This document shows positions 15,990 through 25,899 of a stretch of DNA of 64,000 bases, piece after piece. This DNA comes from Enterobacter sp. kpr-6. Lineage in GTDB: Bacteria; Pseudomonadota; Gammaproteobacteria; Enterobacterales; Enterobacteriaceae. Each line of letters starts with the position of its first letter. Positions within the stretch are counted from its first letter, which is position 1. The DNA is taken from positions 608,365 to 672,364 of the forward strand of contig NZ_FOYH01000002.1 of NCBI RefSeq assembly GCF_900116015.1, in the 5' to 3' direction. The translations under genes and the position numbers were made by a program. Under the pieces are notes generated by a model. That model made no database searches and was not told the DNA's origin. It saw only the letters and a list, made by a program, of their open reading frames with translations.

Positions 15990-16966
15990 AAGACAACCTG
16001 TTACTGGACGCATTTTCCGCACTAAGCCTCGGGGTGATCGTGGTGGACTCCCACTATCGCGTCACCCTGTGGAATAACTGGCTTGCGCTGCATACCGGCA
16101 TCGAGGCCAGCGAAGCGACGGGAGAGGATTTTTTTGTCCTGTTCCCTGAGCTGCGCCATCACCGGGTAGGCGTGGCGATCCATCAGGCTATCTTTCATAA
16201 CTTACCGGCATTGCTGTCGCAGTCATTGCACCGCTCGCCGTTCCCGCTGTTTGTCGAACCGACGCAGCCGGTGGAGCGCATCAGCCAGGCGGTGACCATT
16301 GTGCCGCTGGGCAGCGAAGAGCGTTATTGTCTGATTCAGATCGTCGATGTCAGCACCGCCGTACACCGGGAATCGCTGCTGCGCGATCAGGCCCATGAAC
16401 TGCTGGCACAATCGCTGTCGGACGGGCTAACGGGCGTCGGCAACCGCCGCTATTTCGATCTGTGCATTGAGAAGGAGTGGCGGGCCAGCAAGCGCAACAA
16501 AAAACCGCTGTCGATGCTGCTGATCGACGTCGATTTCTTCAAGCGCTACAACGACTGTTACGGGCATCATCAGGGGGATGAATGTCTGCAAACCGTGGCG
16601 TCCGAAATGCGTAACGCCTTGCAGCGCCCCAATGATTTGCTGTTCCGCTACGGCGGGGAAGAGTTTTGCGCCCTGTTGCCGGAAACCTGTGCCGACGAAG
16701 CGTTACGCATTGCCGAAACGCTGCGTGGTCGCGTGCAGTCCCTCGCCCTGCCCCACGTCAACGCCCCCGCCAGGGTGGTGAGCGTGAGCATTGGCGTCGC
16801 CACCCACTGCCAGCATGCTCATGCGGCGCATATTGAGCTTATCCAGGCGGCAGACCGCGCCCTGTATGAAGCCAAACACGCCGGACGTAACCGCGTTAAC
16901 GCCAGCACGGGCGGCTGTTCAGATACCACTGCACCGCAGTGGATGCCCCATCACGCTCTGCGTTAA
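15986..16966 (+). CDS. PAS-GGDEF diguanylate cyclase
   Basis: A 326-residue cytoplasmic protein. Residues about 5-120 form a PAS-like sensor (SLGVIVVDSHYRVTLWNNWL), and about 150-315 a GGDEF domain with DGLTGVGNRRYFD, LIDVDFFKRYNDCYGHHQGD and active-site motif GGEEF. The inhibitory I-site RPND is present five residues before GGEEF, so product feedback is expected, in contrast to the SiaD-like enzyme at 8693. It is the last gene of the receiver-CheC-GGDEF operon. How the phosphorylation cycle of the first two proteins acts on it is not visible. Confidence 0.88.
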   Translation: MKDNLLLDAFSALSLGVIVVDSHYRVTLWNNWLALHTGIEASEATGEDFFVLFPELRHHRVGVAIHQAIFHNLPALLSQSLHRSPFPLFVEPTQPVERISQAVTIVPLGSEERYCLIQIVDVSTAVHRESLLRDQAHELLAQSLSDGLTGVGNRRYFDLCIEKEWRASKRNKKPLSMLLIDVDFFKRYNDCYGHHQGDECLQTVASEMRNALQRPNDLLFRYGGEEFCALLPETCADEALRIAETLRGRVQSLALPHVNAPARVVSVSIGVATHCQHAHAAHIELIQAADRALYEAKHAGRNRVNASTGGCSDTTAPQWMPHHALR

Positions 16967-17030
16967 TCCTATCTGGGTGGGCCTGATAGCCGCCTTACTC
17001 ACCAAAGGATTACACGCAGATAGCTGCGTC

Positions 17031-17046
17031 TACTCCTGAAGAGGTG
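17031..17046 (+). promoter_or_regulatory. NarL/NarP 7-2-7 site of the fdnG promoter
   Basis: TACTCCT-GA-AGAGGTG is a pair of inverted heptamers that fits TACYYMT-N2-AKRRGTA in all but the last base. It is centred about 80 bp upstream of the predicted fdnG transcription start. E. coli fdnGHI is activated by NarL with nitrate from upstream sites. Confidence 0.65.
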
Positions 17047-17070
17047 AGTGGCGGCGCAATCCTTAGCGAA

Positions 17071-17084
17071 TTGATTTCACGCAA
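17071..17084 (+). promoter_or_regulatory. FNR-like site of the fdnG promoter
   Basis: TTGATTTCACGCAA matches TTGAT-N4-ATCAA at 8 of 10 defined bases. A TATTTT -10 box at 17106-17111 would place the transcription start near 17118, so the site would be centred at about -41, the class II FNR position. Anaerobic activation is inferred. Confidence 0.65.
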
Positions 17085-17146
17085 TATCCCTCCTGCCTGT
17101 CCTGTTATTTTCGCCGCCGAAAATACGTCATAACAATGAGGTTACG

Positions 17147-20100
17147 ATGGACGTCAGTCGCAGGAAGTTTTTTAAAATCTGCGCCGGCGGAATGGCAGGT
17201 ACAACGGCGGCAATGCTGGGCTTTGCGCCTACGCTCGCTCTTGCGGAAACGCGCAACTATAAGCTCTTACGCGCCAAAGAAACCCGCAATACCTGCACTT
17301 ACTGTTCCGTAGGCTGTGGATTGTTGATGTACAGCATGGGTGACGGCGCGAAGAACGCCAAATCAAGCATTTTCCATATCGAAGGGGATCCGGATCATCC
17401 GGTCAGTCGCGGCGCGCTGTGCCCGAAAGGCGCGGGCCTGCTGGATTATATTCACAGCGATAATCGCCTGCGTTACCCGGAATACCGCGCGCCGGGATCT
17501 GATAAATGGCAGCGCCTGAGCTGGGATGACGCCTTTGCGCGCATCGCCCGCCTGATGAAGGATGACCGCGATGCGAACTTCGTTGAGAAGAACGCGCAGG
17601 ATGTGACGGTCAACCGCTGGCTCTCCACCGGGATGCTGTGCGCGTCGGCGGCCAGCAACGAAACCGGGATGTTAACCCAAAAATTTGCCCGCTCGCTGGG
17701 CATGCTGGCAGTTGATAACCAGGCACGCGTCTGACACGGACCAACGGTAGCAAGTCTTGCTCCAACATTTGGTCGCGGTGCGATGACCAACCACTGGGTT
17801 GATATCAAAAACGCCAACGTGGTGATGGTGATGGGCGGTAACGCCGCTGAAGCCCACCCGGTCGGTTTCCGCTGGGCGATGGAAGCCAAAAACAATAACG
17901 ATGCCACGCTGATCGTGGTCGATCCGCGCTTTACCCGCACCGCGTCGGTGGCGGATATTTATGCGCCGATCCGCTCCGGTACCGACATTACTTTCCTGTC
18001 GGGCGTCATTCTCTACCTGATTTCCAACAACAAAATTAACGCCGAATACGTCAAAAGCTACACCAACGCCAGCCTGCTGGTGCGCGATGATTACAGCTTT
18101 GATGACGGCCTGTTTAGCGGTTACGACGACGCCAAACGCCAGTACGACAAAACGAGCTGGAACTATCAGTTCGATGAAAACGGTTTTGCGAAACGCGACG
18201 ACACCCTCACCCACCCGCGCTGCGTGTGGAACCTGCTGAAAACGCACGTTTCCCGCTATACGCCGGAGGTGGTGGAACATATCTGCGGTACGCCGCAGGC
18301 GGATTTCCTGAAGGTGTGCGAAGTGCTGGCCTCGACCAGTGCGGCTGACCAGACCACCACGTTCCTGTATGCACTCGGCTGGACGCAGCACTCCGTGGGC
18401 GCGCAGAACATTCGTACCATGGCGATGATCCAACTGCTGCTCGGCAATATGGGCATGGCGGGCGGCGGCGTGAATGCGCTGCGCGGGCACTCCAACATTC
18501 AGGGGCTGACCGATCTGGGCCTGCTCTCCACCAGTCTGCCGGGCTATCTGACCCTGCCGTCGGAGAAGCACACCAGCCTCGACAGCTATCTGGCGGCCAA
18601 CACGCCAAAAGCCACGCTGCCGGGCCAGGTGAACTACTGGGGCAACAATCCGAAGTTTTTCGTCAGCCTGATGAAAGCCTTTTATGGCGACGATGCCACG
18701 CGTGAGAACAACTGGGGCTTCGACTGGCTGCCGAAGTGGGATCAGTCGTACGACGTGCTGAAGTACTTCGACATGATGGATCGCCATAAAGTCAGCGGCT
18801 ATATCTGCCAGGGCTTTAACCCGGTGGCCTCGTTCCCGGATAAAAACAAGGTCGTCGCCAGCCTCAGCAAGCTGAAATATCTGGTGATTATCGATCCGCT
18901 GGTGACGGAAACCTCAAACTTCTGGCAGAACCACGGCGAGATGAACGACGTCGATCCGGCGAGCATTGCCACCGAAGTGTTCCGTCTGCCGTCCACCTGT
19001 TTTGCGGAAGAAGACGGCTCGATTGCCAACTCCGGGCGCTGGCTGCAATGGCACTGGAAAGGCGCGGATGCGCCGGGCGAAGCGCTGAACGACGGCGAGA
19101 TCCTCGCGGGCCTTTACCACCGCCTGCGAGAGATGTACCGCCGTGAAGGGGGCAAAGGGGCCGAGCCGCTGCTGAAAATGGGCTGGCACTACGATCAGCC
19201 GGATCGCCCGGAATCAGAGGAGATCGCCCGCGAGAACAACGGCTACGCGCTGGACGATCTCTATGATGCGACCGGTAATCTGCTGGCGAAAAAAGGCCAG
19301 TTGCTGGATTCCTTTGCGCTGCTGCGTGACGACGGCACCACGTCGTCGGCCTGCTGGATCTACGCCGGAAGCTGGACAGCGAAAGGCAACCAGATGGCGA
19401 ATCGCGATAACAGCGATCCGTCGGGACTGGGCAATACGCTGGGCTGGGCATGGGCATGGCCGATGAACCGCCGCATCATTTACAACCGCGCGTCGGCCGA
19501 TCCGCAGGGTAAACCCTGGGATCCGAAGCGTATGTTGATCAAATGGAACGGGGCGAAATGGGTCGGCAACGATATCCCGGACTACAACACTGCCGCACCG
19601 GGCAGCGGCGTCGGGCCGTTCATCATGCAGCCGGAAGGCCTGGGTCGTCTGTTTGCCATCGACAAAATGGCTGAAGGTCCGTTCCCGGAACACTACGAGC
19701 CGTTCGAGACGCCGCTGGGTACCAACCCGCTGCACCCGAATGTGGTCTCGAACCCGGCAGCGCGCCTGTATGCCGGTGACGCGAAACGTCTGGGCAAGCG
19801 CGATAAATTCCCGTATGTGGGGACGACCTATCGTCTGACCGAGCATTTCCATACCTGGACCAAGCACTCGCGGCTTAACGCCATTGTGCAGCCGGAGCAG
19901 TTTGTGGAGATAAGCGAAGGGCTTGCGAAAGCCAAAGGCATTGCCAACGGCGATCGCGTCAAAGTCAGCAGCCAGCGCGGGTTTATTCGCGCCGTTGCGG
20001 TGGTGACGCCGCGCGTGCGCACGCTGAACGCGGGCGGTCAGGAGGTGGAAACCATCGGTATCCCGCTGCACTGGGGCTTTGAGGGAACGGCGCGCAAGGG

Positions 20101-20194
20101 CTATCTCGCCAACACCCTGACGCCGTCGGTCGGTGACGCCAACTCGCAAACGCCGGAGTACAAGGCGTTTCTGGTCAACATTGAGAAGGCGTAA
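17147..20194 (+). CDS. fdnG: Formate dehydrogenase-N alpha subunit, selenocysteine-containing
   Basis: A 1015-residue molybdopterin enzyme that oxidises formate in the periplasm during nitrate respiration. The in-frame TGA at 17732-17734 is read as selenocysteine 196: the same frame continues at once with [17 protein letters not shown], as in E. coli FdnG, and the total length is identical. A twin-arginine signal ([12 protein letters not shown]) opens the protein; [11 protein letters not shown] plus LCPKGAG bind the [4Fe-4S] cluster. Long stretches are near identical to E. coli FdnG rather than FdoG, and the start (MDVSRR) and end (NIEKA) match FdnG. It is followed by fdnH after 11 bp. Gene callers will split it into two ORFs (17147-17734 and from 17783). 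Confidence 0.97.
17732..17770 (+). promoter_or_regulatory. Bacterial SECIS element in fdnG
   Basis: The UGA is followed by CACGGACCAACGGTAGCAAG and then TCTTGCTCC. GG-AGCA pairs with TGCT-CC around an AGTCT loop with a bulged T, the layout of E. coli fdn/fdhF SECIS hairpins, which bind SelB. The loop differs from the E. coli GGTCT by one base. Confidence 0.8.
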
Positions 20195-20205
20195 GGAGCG
20201 AAATT

Positions 20206-21090
20206 ATGTCCATGCAATCTCAGGATATTATCCGCCGGTCGGCGACCAACGGCATGACGCCGCCGCCACAGGCGCGCGACTATAAGGAAGAGGTCGCCAA
20301 GCTGATCGACGTGTCGAGCTGTATCGGCTGCAAAGCCTGCCAGGTCGCCTGCTCTGAGTGGAATGACATCCGCGATGAGGTCGGTCACTGCGTGGGGGTG
20401 TATGACAACCCCGCCGATTTGAGCGCCAAATCCTGGACGCTGATGCGTTTTAGCGAGACGACGCAGAACGGCAAGCTGGAGTGGCTGATCCGCAAAGACG
20501 GCTGTATGCACTGTACCGATCCGGGCTGCCTGAAGGCGTGCCCGTCGGCCGGGGCAATTATTCAGTACGCCAATGGCATCGTCGATTTTCAGTCGGAACA
20601 CTGTATTGGTTGCGGGTACTGCATCGCCGGGTGCCCGTTCAACATTCCGCGCCTGAATAAAGAGGATAACCGCGTCTATAAATGCACGCTGTGCGTTGAC
20701 CGGGTGAGCGTGGGCCAGGAGCCGGCCTGCGTGAAAACCTGCCCGACGGGAGCGATTCATTTTGGCACCAAAAAGGAGATGCTCGATGTGGGTGAGGCGC
20801 GCGTGGCGAAACTTAACGCGCGCGGTTACGCTCACGCGGGCGTCTACAACCCGCAGGGCGTGGGCGGCACGCACGTGATGTACGTGCTGCATCATGCCGA
20901 CCAGCCGGAGCTTTACCACAACCTGGCAAAAGATCCGCAGATCGATACCCCCATCAATCTGTGGAAAGGGCTGCTCAAACCGCTGTCGGCGGCAGGTTTT
21001 ATCGCCACCTTCGCCGGGCTGATTTTCCACTATGTGGGGATCGGCCCCAACGAAGAGGTCGATGAAGACGAGGAGGAACATCATGATTAA
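20206..21090 (+). CDS. fdnH: Formate dehydrogenase-N iron-sulfur beta subunit
   Basis: A 294-residue electron-transfer subunit, the same length as E. coli FdnH. Four cysteine clusters for [4Fe-4S] centres are visible: [37 protein letters not shown] and CTLCVDR...CVKTC. A single C-terminal membrane helix (about 255-280, [22 protein letters not shown]) anchors it. It passes electrons from FdnG to the cytochrome FdnI. Its stop overlaps the fdnI start by 8 bp. Confidence 0.97.
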   Translation: MSMQSQDIIRRSATNGMTPPPQARDYKEEVAKLIDVSSCIGCKACQVACSEWNDIRDEVGHCVGVYDNPADLSAKSWTLMRFSETTQNGKLEWLIRKDGCMHCTDPGCLKACPSAGAIIQYANGIVDFQSEHCIGCGYCIAGCPFNIPRLNKEDNRVYKCTLCVDRVSVGQEPACVKTCPTGAIHFGTKKEMLDVGEARVAKLNARGYAHAGVYNPQGVGGTHVMYVLHHADQPELYHNLAKDPQIDTPINLWKGLLKPLSAAGFIATFAGLIFHYVGIGPNEEVDEDEEEHHD

Positions 21091-21739
21091 GCAAAGCAGG
21101 ATGATTGTCAGAACCAAATTCATTGACCGGGCCTGTCACTGGACGGTGGTGATTTGCTTTTTCCTCGTGTCGCTCTCTGGCATCGCGCTGTTTTTCCCGA
21201 CGCTGCAATGGCTGACGGAAACCTTCGGCACGCCGCAAATGGGGCGCATTCTGCACCCCTTCTTCGGGGTGATGATATTCATCGCCCTGATGTTTATGTT
21301 TGTCCGTTTTGTGCATCACAACATTCCCGATCGCCATGATATTCCGTGGGTGAAAGGGATTGTGGAGGTGCTCAAGGGTAACGAGCATAAGGTGGCGAAA
21401 GTCGGCAAATATAACGCCGGGCAGAAGATGATGTTCTGGACCATCATGAGCATGATTTTCGTGCTGCTGGTGACCGGGGTAATCATCTGGCGTCCTTATT
21501 TTGCCGATTTCTTCCCAATGAAAGTGGTGCGCTACAGCCTGCTTATTCACGCGACGACGGCGATTATTTTGATCCACGCGATCCTGATCCATATGTATAT
21601 GGCGTTCTGGGTGAAGGGATCGATTAAAGGGATGATCGTCGGCAAAGTCAGCCGCCGCTGGGCGCAGAAACATCATCCGCGCTGGTACCGCGAAGTGGAA
21701 CGGCTGGAAGCGAAAAAAGAGGGTACGGAAAGGGTTTAG
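21083..21739 (+). CDS. fdnI: Formate dehydrogenase-N cytochrome b556 gamma subunit
   Basis: A 218-residue inner-membrane cytochrome b that passes electrons to menaquinone. Four membrane helices are visible (around [44 protein letters not shown] and [19 protein letters not shown]), with His residues for two b haems in the first, second and fourth segments. The sequence after [20 protein letters not shown] is near identical to E. coli FdnI. I chose the ATG at 21083, overlapping fdnH, because the family starts six residues before MIVRTK; a frame-open ATG at 21032 would lie inside fdnH. Confidence 0.96.
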   Translation: MIKQSRMIVRTKFIDRACHWTVVICFFLVSLSGIALFFPTLQWLTETFGTPQMGRILHPFFGVMIFIALMFMFVRFVHHNIPDRHDIPWVKGIVEVLKGNEHKVAKVGKYNAGQKMMFWTIMSMIFVLLVTGVIIWRPYFADFFPMKVVRYSLLIHATTAIILIHAILIHMYMAFWVKGSIKGMIVGKVSRRWAQKHHPRWYREVERLEAKKEGTERV

Positions 21740-21848
21740 GGTTGTGAAGGCATCTGCTCGCTGGCGTGGGGGAACGCGCTGGCGAGTAGATAAATCTTAC
21801 TGGCTAAATTTATTGGTTTGAATCTTAGATTATTTATCTACGCGAAAA

Positions 21849-21873
21849 AAAAAGCCCGGTAAAGGGCTTTTTA
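21849..21873. terminator. Bidirectional terminator between fdnI and the acyltransferase gene
   Basis: AAAGCCC-GGTA-AAGGGCTTT with A-run before and TTTTTATT after. It can end transcription from both convergent genes. Confidence 0.85.
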
Positions 21874-21885
21874 TTACAGGAATAA

Positions 21886-22911
21886 TCAATTAGAAAGGAC
21901 GCTATCAGTGGCTTTTTCTGTGACGCGTTTACTTCTAAATAAAAATCTTTTTTCCACAAAATGCCAGGACAATGATGCAAGCGTAATAGTGATTACGGTA
22001 CTTAGAATCATGCTTGTGTAGAAACCTACATTAAGAGTATTAATGCATAGCTGCTGGACAGGGAATGCATAAATATAAATACCATATGAATAATCAAATC
22101 TGCCCTTAATTAGCGCATCGTTGAATGTTACGCCAATAAAAATGGCTATGATGGTAAATAATATATATCCAGAAATTTTATGATCAACACCACTTGTTGC
22201 TGTTGCCAAATATATCGACACCATTACAACGGAAAATATTTTTATGCTTGTTTTATTCCAGTGTTTTATGGACATTGACATACTTGCCCCTAAGAAGAAA
22301 CACATACCTCTGGTAACAAACAGATCAACAGGCACATTAAAGAAGAAATCCGAATACCCTGTTTTGATTACATAACATGCCGCAACTAAAAACGATGCAA
22401 AAATTGCTGGATAAAGTCTCGGGCTATTTGTAACACTTACGACTAAGCCAATGACAAGATAACAGGCAAACTCAACAGGTAACGACCATAAACTTCCGAG
22501 CATTCCTGATGGATATATGAAGCCATCGGTTAAATCTCTGGAATTTGCATTCTGTAAAGTTACAGTTTGCAAAATTTTATAGAGTACATCTCCAGAAAGA
22601 TATGAAGTTAAATCGTTACTATGAAAAGCACTTCCGATAATGACAAAAACAAATATGGAGCAAGGTATCAGTGCAGGGAAAATCCTTCGGCATCTTTTAG
22701 CCATAAAGCTCGCAAAATCGCCAGAGCGCAAACCTGATTGACTAATTAAAAAACCAGATATGGCAAAAAACAGTATAACAGCGATGCCACCCGGACTCTC
22801 AAACCCGGCGATAACTGGCTCGTTAAATCCTGACAGAGCGAAATGATGAGAATACAAGACCATGAGCGCCGCTACTAATCTTATGATATCAAAGCAATTA
22901 TTTCTGTGCAT
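21886..22911 (-). CDS. Acyltransferase family 3 (OafA-like) membrane protein
   Basis: About 341 residues with roughly ten hydrophobic helices. The start, FDIIRLVAALMVLYSHHFALSG, has the family's R-x10-H pattern (Arg near the first helix, HH at its end); GIAVILFFAISGFLISQS and RCRRIFPALIP are also typical. Such proteins O-acetylate surface polysaccharides or lipid-linked sugars. The gene is much richer in A+T than the backbone around it, which points to horizontal acquisition, and it lies just outside the argU island. I prefer the ATG at 22911 (MHRNNCFD); a GTG at 22962 is also in frame. Neither has a convincing ribosome-binding site. Confidence 0.8.
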   Translation of the reverse strand: MHRNNCFDIIRLVAALMVLYSHHFALSGFNEPVIAGFESPGGIAVILFFAISGFLISQSGLRSGDFASFMAKRCRRIFPALIPCSIFVFVIIGSAFHSNDLTSYLSGDVLYKILQTVTLQNANSRDLTDGFIYPSGMLGSLWSLPVEFACYLVIGLVVSVTNSPRLYPAIFASFLVAACYVIKTGYSDFFFNVPVDLFVTRGMCFFLGASMSMSIKHWNKTSIKIFSVVMVSIYLATATSGVDHKISGYILFTIIAIFIGVTFNDALIKGRFDYSYGIYIYAFPVQQLCINTLNVGFYTSMILSTVITITLASLSWHFVEKRFLFRSKRVTEKATDSVLSN

Positions 22912-23404
22912 GGCTATACCGGTTGGATTAGTGGCGCTAAGGATTCGAGTCGTAAGTACCACTTAACATTATCTTTAGCGGTGCTTTCTACATCATTTCA
23001 TATTAAATTTCAATATGAAACATGACTTTTGTGATGTTATAGGAGCCATATCGCTCCTTTTATGATCTGAATAATGGATGGCACTTATGAAGAGGGGTCT
23101 TTGATTTGCACAAAGGAGCATCGTTAGATCCAGGGAGATTTCAGTTGAAATATTACCGCAACATCAGAAATAAACTTGAAAAACCCCCTCCACGAATAAT
23201 TATTAGAGTCGCACTCCACCTTATTTAGGTTAGATCAAACTATTTATTATAATTAGCTCAACCTGATTGTGAGTCGCCACGGATAATCCAGACACTTTCG
23301 GGCATGCGAAGCAAATTGACTCGATTTTTGGAGTTGATGTACCAAATATGTCCCACAAGGGAAATGATGAGGAAGCGAAGGAGGCTTAAGTCGCTAAATC
23401 TTGA

Positions 23405-23449
23405 TGGTACGCCCTACAGGGCTCGAACCTGTGACCTACGGCTTAGAAG
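23405..23449 (-). repeat. Left attachment repeat: 3' fragment of tRNA-Arg(TCT)
   Basis: 45 bp, read as the 3' portion of the tRNA from the anticodon loop to CCA on the - strand, identical to 43326-43370 except for two adjacent bases in the T-loop (GC for AT at 23421-23422). Beyond it (from 23450) the sequences diverge, so it is not a complete tRNA gene. Confidence 0.88.
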
Positions 23450-23636
23450 TGCGTGGGTCTTCTTTTTTTACCCCCTGAAAACCAATTAAAAAAATCACTT
23501 TTTACTTATAAAACATTACAATATAGGATTCCTCATGTTGATGCAAATTGATGGGAATGGATCTCTATGGACTGAGTTTACTTACATATGCCGTTACATT
23601 AGATTCTAATGTCAGAAACCCGTTAAGGAGCGCCCA

Positions 23637-24962
23637 ATGGCTATTTCAAGACAAAAACTCACCTTCGAACGCCTCCGTAAATTTGAACTCACTGAAGGTA
23701 AATCCCAAGTCTTTCTTTGGGATACGGAAGTGCCAGCACTGGCTTGCCGCGCAACTAAAGGAACGAAAGCATATATTTTCCAAAGTGTATTTCTGGGCAA
23801 AACGCTGCGCATGACCATCGGCAATATCAATGACTGGAAGATTGATGATGCCCGAAGCGAAGCCAGACGATTGCAAACCTTGGTAGATACTGGAACAGAC
23901 CCCAGAATTGCAAAAGCCGAGAAAATCGCTGCGCTGCAATCTCAGCAAGCTGAATATCACAGGGGAAAAGTGATCTTTTCTGTTGCTTGGGAGGAATATC
24001 TTGAAGAGTTAAAAACGGGCATAAGTGCAAAGACCAAACGCCCCTATTCTCAGCGATACCTTGCCGATCACATAAGGCTTTCAGCTCGAGGCGGCAATGC
24101 CAAAAAAGTAGGTAACGGTCAAACGATGGCAGCACCGCTGGCATACTTTCTTGATTTGCCACTCAGCGAAATCACCCCAATGCTTGTAACTGATTGGTTA
24201 ACCCGAGAAAGACAAACTCGCCCTACTGTTACCGCTAACGCCTATCGGATACTGCGAACATTCCTTAAGTGGGTTGAAGACCATAAACAGTTTCACGGCG
24301 TAATACCGACAGACTTAACACAAGATAGAAACGTCAGAAAAATGGTACCCGTATCAGCCAGTAAAGCTGATGACTGTTTGCAAAAAGAGCAGCTTAAAAA
24401 CTGGTTTACCGAAGTAAAACGGTTAAGCAACCCCATGATATCAACCTACCTTCAGGTGCTCTTGCTGACGGGAGCACGCCGAGAGGAAATTGCTTCACTA
24501 TGCTGGGAGGATATTGATTTCAAATGGTCCAGTATGCGCATCAAGGATAAGGTTGAAGGCGAACGTACTATTCCGCTGACGCCATATGTATCAGCCCTTT
24601 TGTCAAAACTGGCCAATACAAGAAAAGCGAAGTCTGATAACAGCCAATGGGTTTTTAATAGTAACAGTAAAAGCGGAAAAATAGTTGAACCCAGAAAGGC
24701 TCATAACCAAGCTTTGCTGCGAGCAAAACTTCCTCATATAAGCTTACACGGCCTACGCCGAAGCTTCGGTACGCTTTCAGAATGGGTCGAAGTACCGACA
24801 GGCGTTGTTGCGCAGATTATGGGCCATAAACCTAGTGCCCTTGCTGAGAAACACTATCGCCGCCGCCCATTAGATTTGTTACGTAAGTGGCATGAAAAAA
24901 TCGAGATTTGGATACTGGAACAAGTAAAAATCAGCGAAGAAAAAAGCGTTGATATGCGTTGA
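23637..24962 (+). CDS. Tyrosine recombinase / island integrase
   Basis: A 441-residue phage-type integrase. An N-terminal arm-binding domain (about 1-95, with ALACRATKGTKAYIFQ and MTIGNI) is followed by a core-binding SAM-like domain (about 112-235) and a catalytic domain carrying Arg281 (LLTGARREEIASL), a beta-hairpin Lys (303 or 305), His371-x-x-Arg374 (HGLRRSF), His397 (MGHKP) and the nucleophile Tyr407 (EKHYRRR). The catalytic set is complete, so it is probably active. It begins 187 bp inside the left att repeat, that is, at the end of the island farthest from the intact argU gene, which is unusual for tRNA-site islands. Confidence 0.93.
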   Translation: MAISRQKLTFERLRKFELTEGKSQVFLWDTEVPALACRATKGTKAYIFQSVFLGKTLRMTIGNINDWKIDDARSEARRLQTLVDTGTDPRIAKAEKIAALQSQQAEYHRGKVIFSVAWEEYLEELKTGISAKTKRPYSQRYLADHIRLSARGGNAKKVGNGQTMAAPLAYFLDLPLSEITPMLVTDWLTRERQTRPTVTANAYRILRTFLKWVEDHKQFHGVIPTDLTQDRNVRKMVPVSASKADDCLQKEQLKNWFTEVKRLSNPMISTYLQVLLLTGARREEIASLCWEDIDFKWSSMRIKDKVEGERTIPLTPYVSALLSKLANTRKAKSDNSQWVFNSNSKSGKIVEPRKAHNQALLRAKLPHISLHGLRRSFGTLSEWVEVPTGVVAQIMGHKPSALAEKHYRRRPLDLLRKWHEKIEIWILEQVKISEEKSVDMR

Positions 24963-25068
24963 TTTTCTTTTTTATCAATAGGTTAATGATGATACTTGTA
25001 TATTGACAAACTTATAAACTTAGATAAAAATCGACTCATAATCTTAACCATAAAGGAGATGTATCAGG

Positions 25069-25518
25069 ATGTTTGATCTTAATACTAGTTCCAGCACCAT
25101 TAACGATGATCAAGAAATTCTGGCGAACATGCTAGGGTCGAATGATGTAAGTTTTGAAATCCAATACCATGCCCCATCAGCTAATGCACAGCCTCTTGAT
25201 GAATGGTTTAAAAATCATTACAAGAAAGTTGCTCTTCATGCAATGAATCAGGCTATTCATCAGAAACACCTAAGGGTTAAGTCACTCAGCCTTACACTTC
25301 AGAATATGATATCTAATTGTGTGCCACGTACTGGCTCGGCAATTAAGTCACGGCGTAGCAGCAAATCAGCTAAAAACTCTTCATCTTCTGGTTCTAACGA
25401 TGGAAGTGATCCCGAACCTGCCAGTGCTTTTGGTTCCCTCTTCCTTTCTTGTTTTTGTCTCCTTACTCTCCCATTAAATTCATTTGCCAACAACTCTATT
25501 ACAGAGGTGGCAGCATGA
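25069..25518 (+). CDS. Small island protein of unknown function
   Basis: 149 residues, not recognised. A short acidic start (LNTSSSTINDDQEILANML) leads into a helical, basic region (WFKNHYKKVALHAMNQAIHQKHLRVKSL) that could bind nucleic acid or a partner; a low-complexity Ser/Lys-rich linker (about 88-112) and a hydrophobic stretch (FGSLFLSCFCLLTLPLNSF) follow. It has AAGGAG about 11 bases upstream and overlaps the HTH gene by 4 bp (ATGA), which supports that it is translated. It sits between integrase and replication genes, where satellites encode small regulators. Confidence 0.55.
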   Translation: MFDLNTSSSTINDDQEILANMLGSNDVSFEIQYHAPSANAQPLDEWFKNHYKKVALHAMNQAIHQKHLRVKSLSLTLQNMISNCVPRTGSAIKSRRSSKSAKNSSSSGSNDGSDPEPASAFGSLFLSCFCLLTLPLNSFANNSITEVAA

Positions 25519-25745
25519 ATCAATCCAAAGTATTGCATTTATCAGAAATGGATAATATCTCGCTGGTATCCACGACTGAATTAGCTAACTTGCTCAAGCG
25601 TAAACCTCAGACGATCAGAATGTGGCTATGTAATGATCGACTCCCATCAGGGCTAGTTAGACCAATCAACCTTAATAATAGAAATTATTGGTTTTTAGAT
25701 GATGTCAGAAATTATTTAAAGTCATTACAGGTAGTTGATATTTAG
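25515..25745 (+). CDS. AlpA/MerR-like helix-turn-helix protein
   Basis: 76 residues. STTELANLLKRKPQTIRMWLCNDRLPSGLVRPINLNNRNYWFLDDVRNYL fits the winged-helix DNA-binding fold of AlpA-type excisionase/activator proteins of P4-like elements: one HTH (about 18-40) followed by a W-containing wing. The ATG at 25515 follows AGAGGTGG and overlaps the preceding stop. A role in excision or regulation of the island is inferred. Confidence 0.7.
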   Translation: MNQSKVLHLSEMDNISLVSTTELANLLKRKPQTIRMWLCNDRLPSGLVRPINLNNRNYWFLDDVRNYLKSLQVVDI

Positions 25746-25899
25746 TATTTATGGAAATTTAATTTAAATTAGATGACGAGAGATTCCCCGTCTCATAAAA
25801 CTTTACATTTCATTATTAGGATGGAGATTTGCTTTTATAGATAAGCGGATCTCCCCTGAAGTCATTTGATTTTTCAATGATAGAAAGGGTCTGATATGC

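Noticed and set aside
17672-18787. 371-residue antisense frame in fdnG
   Set aside because: Shadow of a highly conserved gene in GC-rich DNA; no start signals or recognisable domains.
17783-20194. Separate CDS starting at the ATG at 17783
   Set aside because: The frame is continuous with 17147-17734 through a UGA that has a SECIS hairpin; it is part of fdnG.
20101-21123. 340-residue antisense frame covering fdnH
   Set aside because: Same reason; the fdnH reading is near identical to the known protein.
23405-23449. Second functional tRNA-Arg gene
   Set aside because: Only the part from the anticodon loop to CCA is present, and the T-loop has two changes.
23304-23489. Small ORF across the left att repeat
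   Set aside because: Its C-terminal part, containing PYRARTCDL, is a translation of the tRNA fragment, a frequent false gene.
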